Counted from the first letter of the stretch, positions 27,865 to 37,587 are shown. The stretch is 48,318 bases of DNA from Clostridiales bacterium (GCA_015058065.1 SVDB01000004.1:1-48318); one strand, 5' to 3'. The notes: generated by a model not told the origin, from the letters alone. Translations and numbers: made by a program.

Positions 27865-28781
27865 TACATCATCTCCATCAAACTCATCAATCCTGCCCGT
27901 TTTGCCCTTTGTACCTCAGCTGCTCTTCCGGCAGCCTTTATGATATTGCGGAGCAGTACTGATGTTGTGACCCTGCCGATGCCGCCCGGTACCGGCGTAT
28001 AGGTCAGTTCGCTTATAACTCCGCTCTCTTTTATCTCGTCTATGTCGAGATCGCCGTGCATCTTGCCGTCATCGCCCATGCCGGTCCCGACGTCAAGAAT
28101 GATCTGTCCGTCGCGGAAATACCGGCTCCCGAACCTCTGTGTCAGACCGGTCGCGAGCACTACGATGTCCGCGTCCCTGCAGGCCTTGATCGTGTCTTCT
28201 TCAAGAGTGCCCGAGTGGCAGATCGTCACGGTAGCGTTCTCGCCAAGCATCATCATGGCTATTGGCTTGCCCACGGTGATGCTCCTTCCGAGTACGGTCA
28301 CCCTGCGTCCGGCAAGCTGTATGCCGTGATATCTGACTATCTCCATGCAGGCTTCTGCTGTACACGCCAGGAAAGCGTCCTCCTTGCCAACGAAAAGTTC
28401 CGCGATCGAAATATCCGTTATCGCGTCGACGTCCTTCGCCGGATTGAGCATGGTCCTCAGTCTCTCTCCGTCGATGTTTTCAGGGAAAGGCCTGAGAAGG
28501 ATGACTCCGTGGACTCCTTCATCTTCATTGACCGCCCTGAGCGCGACTTCCATCAGGGCCTGGCTCACATCTTCCGAAAAGCTGATGGACTGAGTCTCTA
28601 TGCCGTATACCCTGCTCTGACGTATTATCGCGTTCTCGTAATACCTCTGACCGTCGTCATTGCCGGCTCTGATCACAGCAAGTTTAGGGACTATGTCCTG
28701 TTCCGCGAAGGTTCTGACAGACTCCCTTATGTATTTATCTATTTCTTTTTTTACTCCGTCTACATGCAGTTCTCTGAACAT
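27864..28781 (-). CDS. folD: Methylenetetrahydrofolate dehydrogenase/cyclohydrolase
   Basis: 'GVILLRPFPENID', 'RRVTVLGRSITVGKPIAMMML', 'YTPVPGGIGRVTTSVLLRN'. Confidence 0.96.
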   Translation of the reverse strand: MFRELHVDGVKKEIDKYIRESVRTFAEQDIVPKLAVIRAGNDDGQRYYENAIIRQSRVYGIETQSISFSEDVSQALMEVALRAVNEDEGVHGVILLRPFPENIDGERLRTMLNPAKDVDAITDISIAELFVGKEDAFLACTAEACMEIVRYHGIQLAGRRVTVLGRSITVGKPIAMMMLGENATVTICHSGTLEEDTIKACRDADIVVLATGLTQRFGSRYFRDGQIILDVGTGMGDDGKMHGDLDIDEIKESGVISELTYTPVPGGIGRVTTSVLLRNIIKAAGRAAEVQRAKRAGLMSLMEMM

Positions 28782-28818
28782 TCTCTGCCTGTTTCTTTCA
28801 GTAAAAGTGTTATCGTAA

Positions 28819-28838
28819 ATGTAAAGTGCTCTTTACTT
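28819..28838. repeat. ATGTAAAG-N4-CTTTACtT palindrome, copy 6 (one mismatch)
   Basis: ATGTAAAGTGCTCTTTACTT, 2 nt from the potC stop codon. Confidence 0.8.
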
Positions 28839-28840
28839 TT

Positions 28841-29635
28841 TTACAGTGTCGAAGGCATGTCTCTCATCCTGTCTGCCCTGTCCTGCCTCATGTTCACTAT
28901 CAGCAGCACAACGAGCGCCACAACGAAGATTATGGTCGACAGCGCGAAAAGACTTGGTCTTATGCCGATCTTTACTTCGCTGTAGATCAGTGTCGAGATC
29001 GTATTGATACCGGCGCCTCTGGTGAAGTATGTGATTATAAAATCGTCTACCGACATCGTGAAACTCAGCAGGAATCCTGACAGTATGCCCGGCTTGAGCT
29101 CAGGCAATACGATCTTGCGGAACGCGTACTTTTCGGACGCTCCGAGATCGAGAGCAGCTTCGTACAGCCTGTCAGTGTTCTTGTTCACGCGCGGTCTTAC
29201 CGAAAGTATCACATACGGTATGCAGAACGTCGCGTGGCTGAAGAGTATGGTCATGTATCCGCGCGGTGCGCCGATCATGAGGAAGAACAGCATAAGCGCT
29301 ATTCCGGTAACGATGTCTGCGTTCAGCATCGGTATGTTGTTGAATCCGAGCAGCACGTTCTGCGTGCGCGGCTTCATGGCTGCCATGCCCAGCACCGCCA
29401 GGGTCCCGACGACCGTCGCGATAAGCGCGGCGAGAATGGCGATCGAGAAGGTGTTCACGATGGCTCCCATCATGAGCCTGCTCTGAAACAGTTCCTGATA
29501 CCAGTGCAGGCTGAATCCGCCCCATACTGACATCGACTTCACGTCATTGAACGAGAGCACGATAAGAGTCAGTATCGGCAGATACAGGAAAAGCATGATT
29601 ATCAGAATGTATATGCGTCCCAGTGTCTTTTTCAT
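28841..29635 (-). CDS. potC: Spermidine/putrescine ABC transporter permease
   Basis: BPD permease EAA-like 'LYEAALDLGASEKYAFRKIVLPELKPGI'. Confidence 0.92.
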   Translation of the reverse strand: MKKTLGRIYILIIMLFLYLPILTLIVLSFNDVKSMSVWGGFSLHWYQELFQSRLMMGAIVNTFSIAILAALIATVVGTLAVLGMAAMKPRTQNVLLGFNNIPMLNADIVTGIALMLFFLMIGAPRGYMTILFSHATFCIPYVILSVRPRVNKNTDRLYEAALDLGASEKYAFRKIVLPELKPGILSGFLLSFTMSVDDFIITYFTRGAGINTISTLIYSEVKIGIRPSLFALSTIIFVVALVVLLIVNMRQDRADRMRDMPSTL

Positions 29636-30451
29636 TTATATAAGATTCGCTCCGCCTGTTTTATCGAATTTCTGCAGCATAAGCATGCTGAGGATTATGA
29701 ATACCATCATCACCAGCGACAGTCCCGAGCCGAGGTACCAGTTGGAATTGACAGTGAACTCCTGCTCGATTATATTGCCGATGAGGTTGATCTTGCCTCC
29801 GCCCAGCATGTTGGAGATAACGAATGTGGTAAGAGCAGGTATGAACACCATCGTGATGCCCGACACGATGCCGGGTACCGACAGCGGAAGGATGACCTTC
29901 GTATATACCATGCCCTTGGTGGCTCCCAGATCGTACGCCGCCTCTATGAGGTGATTGTCTATCTTGGATACCGTGTTGTAGATCGGCAGTATCATGAACG
30001 GCAGGAAGTCGTAGACCATGCCCAGCACGATGGCGCCCGGCGTGTTCATCATTTCTTGCCGCGGAAGACCGACTGCCGTTATCAGCGCGTTGATGACGCC
30101 CTGTCTTTCGAGCAGCACCTGCCACGCCATCGTACGCAGCAGGAAGTTCATCCACATCGGAAGTATGAATACAAAGATGAGGAATCCCTGTTTTCCGTAC
30201 TTGCTCTCTCTCAGTATCATCGCCATCGGGAACGCGAGCACGAGACATATAGCCGTGCTTATGAGCGCGAGCGAAAGCGAGAGGCCGAGCGCCTGCATGT
30301 GGTCTCCCCTGAACATCGCGGTGATATTGGCAAATGTAAAGCCGCCGTCCCTGCTCGTAAAGCCGTAATAGGCGATCGAAGCCAGCGGGATCACCGTCCC
30401 GGCGATTATCCATATTATGAATGGTGATGCGTAACTTTTCCTTGCGATCAT
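29636..30451 (-). CDS. potB: Spermidine/putrescine ABC transporter permease
   Basis: 'LIEAAYDLGATKGMVYTKVILPLSVPGIVSG'. Confidence 0.92.
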   Translation of the reverse strand: MIARKSYASPFIIWIIAGTVIPLASIAYYGFTSRDGGFTFANITAMFRGDHMQALGLSLSLALISTAICLVLAFPMAMILRESKYGKQGFLIFVFILPMWMNFLLRTMAWQVLLERQGVINALITAVGLPRQEMMNTPGAIVLGMVYDFLPFMILPIYNTVSKIDNHLIEAAYDLGATKGMVYTKVILPLSVPGIVSGITMVFIPALTTFVISNMLGGGKINLIGNIIEQEFTVNSNWYLGSGLSLVMMVFIILSMLMLQKFDKTGGANLI

Positions 30452-31533
30452 ATATCCAGTTCGATGGCGGACTCCGCCTCACTCTTAGGTTTGTGCATTA
30501 TCTGTATGTTCTCGGGATCCACGCGCATCCCTATCTTTTCGCCTACGTCGTGCTGATCGTAATTCTGGAGGAGCCACTCCACCTTGCCGTGCTCGCTCTG
30601 TACGAGCATCTCATAGTGGACGCCGATGAACAGCTTCGAAATGATAGTGCCGTTCCACTGCCCTTCGCCGTAAGGGACGATGTCGATATCCTCAGGCCTG
30701 ATTACCACGTCTACTCTGCGGCGAGGCGGGAAGCCTTCCTTCTTGCCGTCGATGCACGGATAATCTATGCCGTCGATGCGCACGACCTTCTCGTCGACCA
30801 TCTGCCCCGAAAGGATGTTGCTGTCGCCTATGAAGTCAGCTACGAAGGCGTTTACAGGCTCATCATATATCTCCTGAGGAGTGCCTTCCTGCTGGATGTA
30901 GCCCTCGTTCATGACGACTACTTTATCCGACATGGTAAGCGCTTCTTCCTGGTCGTGAGTGATGTAGATGAATGTGATGCCGAGTTCCTTCTTGAGGCGC
31001 ACCAGTTCGTATTCCATCTCCTGTCTAAGTTTGAGGTCGAGCGCTCCGAGAGGCTCGTCAAGGAGCAGCACTCTCGGCTCGTTCACGATAGCCCTCGCCA
31101 TCGCGATCCTCTGCTGCTGGCCCCCGGAGAGCTGATCTATGCGGCGGTTCTCGAAGCCCTTCAGATTGACGAGTTTCAGGGCGTTCGCCACTTTCTTTTT
31201 GATCTCGTCCTCACTCTTTTTCTTGACCCTGAGGCTGAAAGCTATGTTCTCTCCTACTGTCATATGAGGGAAAAGCGCGTAATTCTGGAATACCGTATTT
31301 ACAGGTCTCTGATTGGCAGGCATGTCCGTGATGTCCTTGCCTTCAAAGTATACCCTGCCCTGATCCGGCTTCTCGAAGCCGGCGATTATGCGCAATGTCG
31401 TGGTTTTTCCGCAGCCCGAAGGACCCAGCAGAGTGACGAATTCATTTTCGTCCACGCTGAGATCTATGCCATTCAGTACTACAGTGTCGTCAAAGCTCTT
31501 GACGATGCCTTCAAGTCTTATAAGTTCGCCCAA
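30448..31533 (-). CDS. potA: Spermidine/putrescine ABC transporter ATPase
   Basis: 'LLGPSGCGKTTTLRIIAGFE', 'LSGGQQQRIAMARAIVNEPRVLLLDEPLGALD'. Confidence 0.96.
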   Translation of the reverse strand: MGELIRLEGIVKSFDDTVVLNGIDLSVDENEFVTLLGPSGCGKTTTLRIIAGFEKPDQGRVYFEGKDITDMPANQRPVNTVFQNYALFPHMTVGENIAFSLRVKKKSEDEIKKKVANALKLVNLKGFENRRIDQLSGGQQQRIAMARAIVNEPRVLLLDEPLGALDLKLRQEMEYELVRLKKELGITFIYITHDQEEALTMSDKVVVMNEGYIQQEGTPQEIYDEPVNAFVADFIGDSNILSGQMVDEKVVRIDGIDYPCIDGKKEGFPPRRRVDVVIRPEDIDIVPYGEGQWNGTIISKLFIGVHYEMLVQSEHGKVEWLLQNYDQHDVGEKIGMRVDPENIQIMHKPKSEAESAIELDI

Positions 31534-31570
31534 TGAAGTGCCCTTTCTAAAACATTTTATCAGGTGTTAA

Positions 31571-32467
31571 CTACTCCGCCTCCAGTCCGAGGTCATCAAG
31601 AACCCCGAGGATGGACTCCATCTGAGTCCCTTCGTTGAATTCGATCTTTCCGAGGTCCGCTTCCTGTGAAAGCACAGGGTCGATCGGGAGCTGCTCGAGC
31701 AGCTTGATGCCGTATTCAGCCGCGACTGCCTTTGCCTGGCTAGGTCCGAACATCTCGATCTTTCTTCCGCAGTCAGGACATGTGATATAGCTCATGTTCT
31801 CTACGAGTCCGAGGACCGGTATATCCATCAGTTTGGCCATCTTGACAGCCTTGCCGACTATCATGGATACGAGGTCCTGAGGTGATGTCACAACGATGAT
31901 GCCGTCGATAGGGATCGACTGGAATACGGTCAGAGGCACATCGCCTGTCCCCGGAGGCATGTCTATGAAAAGAACATCGAGGTCTCCCCAGCATACTTCA
32001 GTCCAGAACTGCTCTACCACTCCGCCGATGACAGGTCCTCTCCATACGACAGGATCTGTTTCGTTATCAACGAGCAGATTTATCGACATCACCTTGATAT
32101 CGAGAGGTGTTTCTTCAGGCAGGATACCGAATTCGCTTCCGTAAGCCTTTGTATGTATCCCGAACATCTTAGGGATCGACGGGCCGGTGATATCCGCGTC
32201 CATGATTCCTGTCCTGTATCCGTTCCTTGTAGCGGCGATCGCTGAAAGAGCAGTGACCATCGACTTTCCTACGCCGCCTTTACCGGATACGATGCCGATC
32301 ACCTTTTTGACCGAGCTGTACGGATTGAGCTGTGCCTTCTGGATACCGCCTTCTCTTGAAGGGCAATCCGCTCCGCAGCTGCTGCAGTCATGTGTGCAGT
32401 CTTCAGGAGCAGCTCCGCCTTCATGTCCGCCTTCGTGCATGCAGATGTTCATGAAATGATTGATCAT
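31571..32467 (-). CDS. mrp: Mrp/NBP35-type Fe-S carrier P-loop ATPase with Cys-rich N-terminus
   Basis: 'IGIVSGKGGVGKSMVTALSA'; N-term 'CTHDCSSCGADC'; 'CPDCG'. Confidence 0.93.
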   Translation of the reverse strand: MINHFMNICMHEGGHEGGAAPEDCTHDCSSCGADCPSREGGIQKAQLNPYSSVKKVIGIVSGKGGVGKSMVTALSAIAATRNGYRTGIMDADITGPSIPKMFGIHTKAYGSEFGILPEETPLDIKVMSINLLVDNETDPVVWRGPVIGGVVEQFWTEVCWGDLDVLFIDMPPGTGDVPLTVFQSIPIDGIIVVTSPQDLVSMIVGKAVKMAKLMDIPVLGLVENMSYITCPDCGRKIEMFGPSQAKAVAAEYGIKLLEQLPIDPVLSQEADLGKIEFNEGTQMESILGVLDDLGLEAE

Positions 32468-32498
32468 TTTTTGTTCCTCCGTTATTAGTTTATTGTTT

Positions 32499-33101
32499 TT
32501 ACTCCCCGGCGAGAGTCTTCATCTCGCCCATCATGCCGCCGAAAATGGCGTCCTGGAGTTGTTCATTGTCCTTTATGTTCGCTATCCACTCTCCGTTGTC
32601 GAGAGGCTCAACGCAGACTATCTCGACATCGTGGATATACTCTTTTTCGCTGAGTTCAGACAGCCTTCTGAAGAGCTCTTCATAGAATCCGGTAAGGTCA
32701 TCATTTTCATCGATGACGCCGTTGCGCTCCTTAAGGTAATCGGTCCAAACCGCGAGGTATTCCCTGCCGAAGTCGTATGTCTTTATCCTGACCGTGACGA
32801 CCGTATTGTCGCCGTCCTGCCTTTCGCCTGTGATCTCATAATCGAAGTCCCTCAGTTTTTTCAGGAATGAATCCAGATAGCCCTTTCCCTCATCCGAGAG
32901 GATCTTGTGTATCTCAGACACTTCGCTTCCGACCGAATCCGATGACTTCAGGGCATCAAGTTCATTTGCCACTTTCTTTTCGGCACCGCTCCTGGCTGCG
33001 CAGCCCGCTGTCATCACCAGCAGGACGGCGCACAGCAAAAGCGCTGTCAGACGCTCAGCGAGCTTTGCCTTATGACGTTTTGCTGTAGGTTTTTGTGCCA
33101 T
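32499..33101 (-). CDS. Lipoprotein of unknown function
   Basis: Signal + lipobox 'VLLVMTAGC'; no recognised domain (DUF5105-like at best). Confidence 0.7.
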   Translation of the reverse strand: MAQKPTAKRHKAKLAERLTALLLCAVLLVMTAGCAARSGAEKKVANELDALKSSDSVGSEVSEIHKILSDEGKGYLDSFLKKLRDFDYEITGERQDGDNTVVTVRIKTYDFGREYLAVWTDYLKERNGVIDENDDLTGFYEELFRRLSELSEKEYIHDVEIVCVEPLDNGEWIANIKDNEQLQDAIFGGMMGEMKTLAGE

Positions 33102-33104
33102 CTG

Positions 33105-35003
33105 TCATCTCTTCACGACTTTGCGTGTTTCTCCGTCAAATATGGTTATGCCGGCCTTGTCCATCGCGGGCAGGAACTCCGCGGCGTATTTGCGCGAAGT
33201 GCCGAGCCTGTCGCGGTATTCCGCGAGAGTGAATCCTCCGTCGAAGGACCGCGCAGCTTCGACCGCCTTGCTCCACGCGGTCATATCTATGTAGTACGAA
33301 GGATTGACCTTGCGGATCTTCCCTTCGCCTTCCAGGTCATCAAGTATGGCGCGGACCGTGCGGCCGTCAGAGCACATGGCGAAGATCTCGTCGTTTTTTA
33401 TCATCTCGATCCCGGCCGCAGCGTACATTTCCGCGATCTTTTCGCGCAGAGCCAGCTGTTCGGACGTGTATTCGATGCTGAAGCCGCTCACGGCGATCGA
33501 TCTGCCTCTGTCTTCGATGACGCCCTGTTCTATCATGTATTTCACGAAGGCCTGTACGAGCCTGTCGTCATCGGTGAACCATCTTTCCTTTAGTCTGGAC
33601 AGAAGTTCCTGACGCGGGATTCCGTCAGCGAGCGGATTGCCCGCGTGATAGTCTTCGGCGATAGTCAGCATGTCCTGCCTGAGATGACCAAGCTTGTTGT
33701 CATTCACCAATGTGTCGTCCGGCAGTACTGTCAGAGCTCCCGAAGCGATGTTCTCCGCCGCCGCGGTCTTCATCTCAGCGTCCAGCAGACCGAGTTCGCG
33801 CGCGAGTTCCTTCTGTCTTACGAAGCGCCTTTCGCCTGCCTTAGCGTATATGATCTCATCGATACTGCCCTTCGCCAGAACATCCATTCCCGCAAGCACT
33901 TCAGGCTTGTTACGCTTATGCTTTGCAGGGAGAGTGTCGATCACCCTGCCCCCGCCGACCGTGATTATCGGTGAATAGAATCTGATTATGAATCTGTCTC
34001 CGCGCCTCACGGCAGCAGGTTCCTCAAGTCTGAGCTGAGCGTATGCCGTTTCTCCGGCGGACAGAGCGTCCCTGTCAAGCAGTATCACCTTGCACAGAAC
34101 TTCATCAGAACCGCAATAGAGGTGTACTCTGCTGTTGTTCAGTATGATCCTGTCTGTCGAACTGAAGATGCTCAGTTCGGTATCTATCATATTGGTGACG
34201 GTCACCGCGTCCGGATAAGCCACGATGTCGCCCCTGTCAATATCTTCTTTCGCGATCCCGGAAAGGTTTATCGCCGTTCTCTGGCCGGCGACGGCCGTAT
34301 CGGTATCTTTTCCGTAGGTCTGTATGCCTCTGACCTTCGCCTTTTTACCTTCGGGATAGATCATCACGTCGTCTCCGGTACGGACGATACCGTCCATGAG
34401 AGTGCCCGTCACGACCGTTCCGAAGCCCTGCATGGTGAACACCCTGTCGACAGGAAGTCTGAAGAGTTCCTTTTCTTCACGCCGCTTATTGTCGCGGTCG
34501 CACTTAGCGATGATCTCTTTTTTCAGTTCTCCGATGCCCTCACCCGTCGCGGCGCTTACCGGTATGACCGGTTTGCCTTCAAGGAATGAGCCCCTGAAAT
34601 AATCATCGACTTCTTCGAGGAGCATCTCGAGCCATTCTTCATCGACCATATCGGTCTTTGTGACCGCTATGATGCCGTCATCTATGCCGAGAGACTGCAG
34701 TATCTCGAAGTGTTCTCTGGTCTGCGGCATTATTCCCTCATCGGCAGCCACCACGAAGAGCACGAAGTCTATCCCGCCTATTCCCGCGAGCATGTGCTTT
34801 ATGAACTTCTCATGCCCCGGGACGTCGATGACTCCGATGTTGTATCCGGCATCGTTCGGTATGTGGGCGAAGCCGAGTTCGATGGTGATGCCGCGCTTTT
34901 TCTCTTCTTCGAGCCTGTCAGTGTCGATACCGGACAGCGCCTTTATGAGCGTCGTCTTGCCGTGGTCGACATGACCGGCAGTGCCGATGATTATATTCTT
35001 CAT
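33105..35003 (-). CDS. selB: Selenocysteine-specific elongation factor SelB
   Basis: 'IIIGTAGHVDHGKTTLIKALSGIDTDRLEEEKKRGITIELGFAHI'; C-terminal winged-helix repeats. Confidence 0.98.
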   Translation of the reverse strand: MKNIIIGTAGHVDHGKTTLIKALSGIDTDRLEEEKKRGITIELGFAHIPNDAGYNIGVIDVPGHEKFIKHMLAGIGGIDFVLFVVAADEGIMPQTREHFEILQSLGIDDGIIAVTKTDMVDEEWLEMLLEEVDDYFRGSFLEGKPVIPVSAATGEGIGELKKEIIAKCDRDNKRREEKELFRLPVDRVFTMQGFGTVVTGTLMDGIVRTGDDVMIYPEGKKAKVRGIQTYGKDTDTAVAGQRTAINLSGIAKEDIDRGDIVAYPDAVTVTNMIDTELSIFSSTDRIILNNSRVHLYCGSDEVLCKVILLDRDALSAGETAYAQLRLEEPAAVRRGDRFIIRFYSPIITVGGGRVIDTLPAKHKRNKPEVLAGMDVLAKGSIDEIIYAKAGERRFVRQKELARELGLLDAEMKTAAAENIASGALTVLPDDTLVNDNKLGHLRQDMLTIAEDYHAGNPLADGIPRQELLSRLKERWFTDDDRLVQAFVKYMIEQGVIEDRGRSIAVSGFSIEYTSEQLALREKIAEMYAAAGIEMIKNDEIFAMCSDGRTVRAILDDLEGEGKIRKVNPSYYIDMTAWSKAVEAARSFDGGFTLAEYRDRLGTSRKYAAEFLPAMDKAGITIFDGETRKVVKR

Positions 35004-36460
35004 TTTCTGAATGCCTCAGCCACTGTCTCGAGTTCGCTGTCAGCGATGGTGCGTACGCACAGCAGCAGCCTGTCTTCGTTTATGCGCGCTACGACCGGTA
35101 CTTCGGCCTTGCGCAGCTTTCTCTCGGTCCTGTCGGCAGACTTCATGCCATCCTTTACGGAGACCGCCCATCCCGGGAGCCTCACCATAGGAGCCGATCC
35201 GCCGCCTATCTGGTCCTCGACCGGTACGAGCTCGAGTGAAAGCGATGGGTCGACCCTCTTGAGCGCGTCCGCGAGTCTCTCTGCTTTTTCTCTCATCTCA
35301 TCGCCTGAAGCGGAGATCATTCTGAGCACCGGTATATCCCTGAGAGCCACCTTAGGGTCTCTGTACTTCATGAGCGTCGCCTCGAGCGCGGCGAAAGTCA
35401 TCTTATCGACTCTCATCGCTCTCGCGAGCGGATGCTTCTTCATTGCTTTGATATATTTCTTTTTGCCTACTATGATGCCTGCCTGAGGTCCTCCCAGCAG
35501 TTTATCGCCGCTGAACAGCATCACGTCTATGCCCGTTGCCAGCGAGGCCGGGATGTTAGGTTCATTGAGGCCGTATGCCGACATGTCGAGCATAAGACCG
35601 TTTCCCATGTCGAAAATGACCGGAAGTCCGTGCTTTTTGCCGATCTCGACGAGTTCTTCGAGGCTCGCTTCTTCAGTGAATCCCACTATGTCATAGTTGG
35701 ATTTGTGCACCTTCATCAGCGCTCCGGTCTCGAAACGCATGCCGCCTCTTGGATCCATACACGCGAACTCATAATTTTCGAGCTGTTCCTTCGTGATTAT
35801 CGCGTTCTCGTAGTCCGATGCCTTTGTCTTGTTGCTTGTTCCTACCTCCTGAAGATAAGCTCCCGACTGCATCATTATGTCAGGGATCCTGAAGGCTCCG
35901 CCGATCTCGACCAGCTCGCCTCTGGATACAACGATCTCTTTGCCCTTGCCCATTGAAGCCAGGACTATCATCGTAGCAGCGGCATTGTTGTTGACGACCA
36001 TCGCGTCTTCGGCGCCTGTAAGTTCTGCTATCAGATCGCTCACGAGGTCGTGGCGGGATCCGCGCTTTCCCTTAGGCATGTTATATTCAAGGTCGGAATA
36101 GCCTCTCGATACTCTCGCGACGTTCTCTACGGCGTCAGCGCACAGCGGCGCCCTGCCGAGATTCGTATGAAGAATGGTGCCCGTCGCGTTGATGAGCGGA
36201 TAGAGATTGAGTTCTTCGTCACGCAGCACCTTGGCTTCAGCCGCCCCGGCGACAGCCTTGATATCAAGGACTGAAGCGTCGAAATCTTCGGCGCCTCCCT
36301 CACCGAGATCCAGTATGGATGCTCTGAGCTCAGCTATCACAGCGCGTACGGCTTCAGTGACTGTAAGATCGCCCTTCTCTTCTGACAATACAACAAGAGA
36401 CTCCTGCTTAAGCACTTCATCTATCTTCGGGAGTCCTCTGAGTAAGTCTTTTTTTGTCAT
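35000..36460 (-). CDS. selA: L-seryl-tRNA(Sec) selenium transferase
   Basis: 'NATGTILHTNLGRAPL', 'MVVNNNAAATMIVL', 'FSGDKLLGGPQAGIIVGKK'. Confidence 0.98.
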   Translation of the reverse strand: MTKKDLLRGLPKIDEVLKQESLVVLSEEKGDLTVTEAVRAVIAELRASILDLGEGGAEDFDASVLDIKAVAGAAEAKVLRDEELNLYPLINATGTILHTNLGRAPLCADAVENVARVSRGYSDLEYNMPKGKRGSRHDLVSDLIAELTGAEDAMVVNNNAAATMIVLASMGKGKEIVVSRGELVEIGGAFRIPDIMMQSGAYLQEVGTSNKTKASDYENAIITKEQLENYEFACMDPRGGMRFETGALMKVHKSNYDIVGFTEEASLEELVEIGKKHGLPVIFDMGNGLMLDMSAYGLNEPNIPASLATGIDVMLFSGDKLLGGPQAGIIVGKKKYIKAMKKHPLARAMRVDKMTFAALEATLMKYRDPKVALRDIPVLRMISASGDEMREKAERLADALKRVDPSLSLELVPVEDQIGGGSAPMVRLPGWAVSVKDGMKSADRTERKLRKAEVPVVARINEDRLLLCVRTIADSELETVAEAFRK

Positions 36461-36483
36461 GGCATCGACCTCCGTATCAAGAT

Positions 36484-36581
36484 TGGCGGGAGTACGTGGG
36501 AATCGAACCCACCCGGGAGGCTTCTAACCCCCTGCAAACGGTTTTGAAGACCGCGAGGCACACCAGCACCTATCTACCCCC
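36484..36581 (-). tRNA. selC: tRNA-Sec (TCA), ~98 nt, CCA encoded
   Basis: GGGGGTAGATAGGTGCTGG...GCGGTCTTCAAAACCGT...long variable arm...GGTTCGATTCC...GCCA, immediately upstream of selA. Confidence 0.96.
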
Positions 36582-36586
36582 AGGTC

Positions 36587-36620
36587 GCGGTGGATCCAGC
36601 ACTTGAAAAGTGCTGACCGC
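36587..36620 (-). other. Hairpin in the 5' leader of pre-tRNA-Sec
   Basis: Minus strand GCGGT-c-AGCACTT-ttc-AAGTGCT-ggatcc-ACCGC. Confidence 0.8.
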
Positions 36621-36628
36621 ACTCAAAA

Positions 36629-36657
36629 ATTATACTAAAAAAGCGCCGCTGTATCAA
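36629..36657 (-). promoter_or_regulatory. tRNA-Sec promoter
   Basis: Minus strand TTGATA (36657-36652)-17 nt-TATAAT (36634-36629). Confidence 0.8.
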
Positions 36658-36669
36658 CAGTACGGCGCT
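36636..36669 (-). terminator. Terminator of the epsC/cysE transcript
   Basis: Minus strand AGCGCCG-ta-CTGT-tgat-ACAG-CGGCGCT-TTTTT. Confidence 0.85.
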
Positions 36670-36684
36670 TGTTTTTCATTGGGT

Positions 36685-37587
36685 TCAGATGAACCACTCT
36701 ATCGTGTCCTCAGGGCTCAGTTTGTCGGTCGACAGCGCCTGTCCGCTCGGTTTGGTCACTATCGTCACGCCCGGATCGAGCGAGTGTGTGAGCCACACGT
36801 TACCTCCTACGACGCAGTCGTCACCTATCTTCGTATCGCCTCCGAGTATCGTGGCTCCGGCGTAGATGACCACCCTGTCTCCTATGTCAGGATGACGTTT
36901 GATGCCCTTTACAGGCGTACCATCCTCAGAAAGCGCGAAGCTCTTCGCTCCGAGAGTCACATGCTGATAGATCTTTACATGCTCGCCTATCGTGGTGGTC
37001 TCTCCTATAACGACGCCGGTTCCATGGTCGATAAAGAAATACCTTCCGATCGTCGCTCCCGGGTGGATGTCGATGCCCGTTGCCTGATGAGCCTGTTCGG
37101 TCATCACCCTCGGGATCATCGGGACGCCCATTTCATATAGTTGGTGAGCTATCCTGTAAGTCGCGATGGCAGTGAATGCCGGATAAGTGATGATGACCTC
37201 GTCGGCGCTTTTCGCGGCCGGATCGCCTTCATAACCGGCCTGTATGTCCGTCTTAAGGACCTCGAGTATACCAGGCAGCGCGTTGATCAGTTCATCTACA
37301 TTTTCGGTCGCTTCAGCCGGATCCTTATACACGAGTTCGAGGCACTGATCGAGCGCGTCATAGGCCTGCATAAGTTCGTAAGTCCGCTTTTCGGTCTCAA
37401 CGAATCTGGCGCGCGCCTTGCCGAAATGATAAGGGAACATCGCCCTCATCAGGTGGTCGAGCGCTTCCGCCACTTTCAGCTTCATCCCGAGATACTGACC
37501 GTCGTTGGGTCTGGTATCTATCTCAGTCATCCTGTACGCCAGGTCCTCAAGATGCCCGGCTCCTGCCCCTTTATATTTCTCTGTCAT
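36685..37587 (-). CDS. Serine O-acetyltransferase (EpsC-type)
   Basis: Hexapeptide repeats 'HPGATIGRYFFIDHGTGVVIGETTTIGEHVKIYQHVTLGA'; long helical N-terminus. Confidence 0.92.
   Translation of the reverse strand: MTEKYKGAGAGHLEDLAYRMTEIDTRPNDGQYLGMKLKVAEALDHLMRAMFPYHFGKARARFVETEKRTYELMQAYDALDQCLELVYKDPAEATENVDELINALPGILEVLKTDIQAGYEGDPAAKSADEVIITYPAFTAIATYRIAHQLYEMGVPMIPRVMTEQAHQATGIDIHPGATIGRYFFIDHGTGVVIGETTTIGEHVKIYQHVTLGAKSFALSEDGTPVKGIKRHPDIGDRVVIYAGATILGGDTKIGDDCVVGGNVWLTHSLDPGVTIVTKPSGQALSTDKLSPEDTIEWFI

Noticed and set aside
29661-30482. 273-aa minus-strand ORF
   Set aside because: Out-of-frame overlap with potB, which has clear permease motifs; R/H/Q-rich shadow frame.
30421-31536. 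371-aa plus-strand ORF
   Set aside because: Antisense to potA; shadow ORF.
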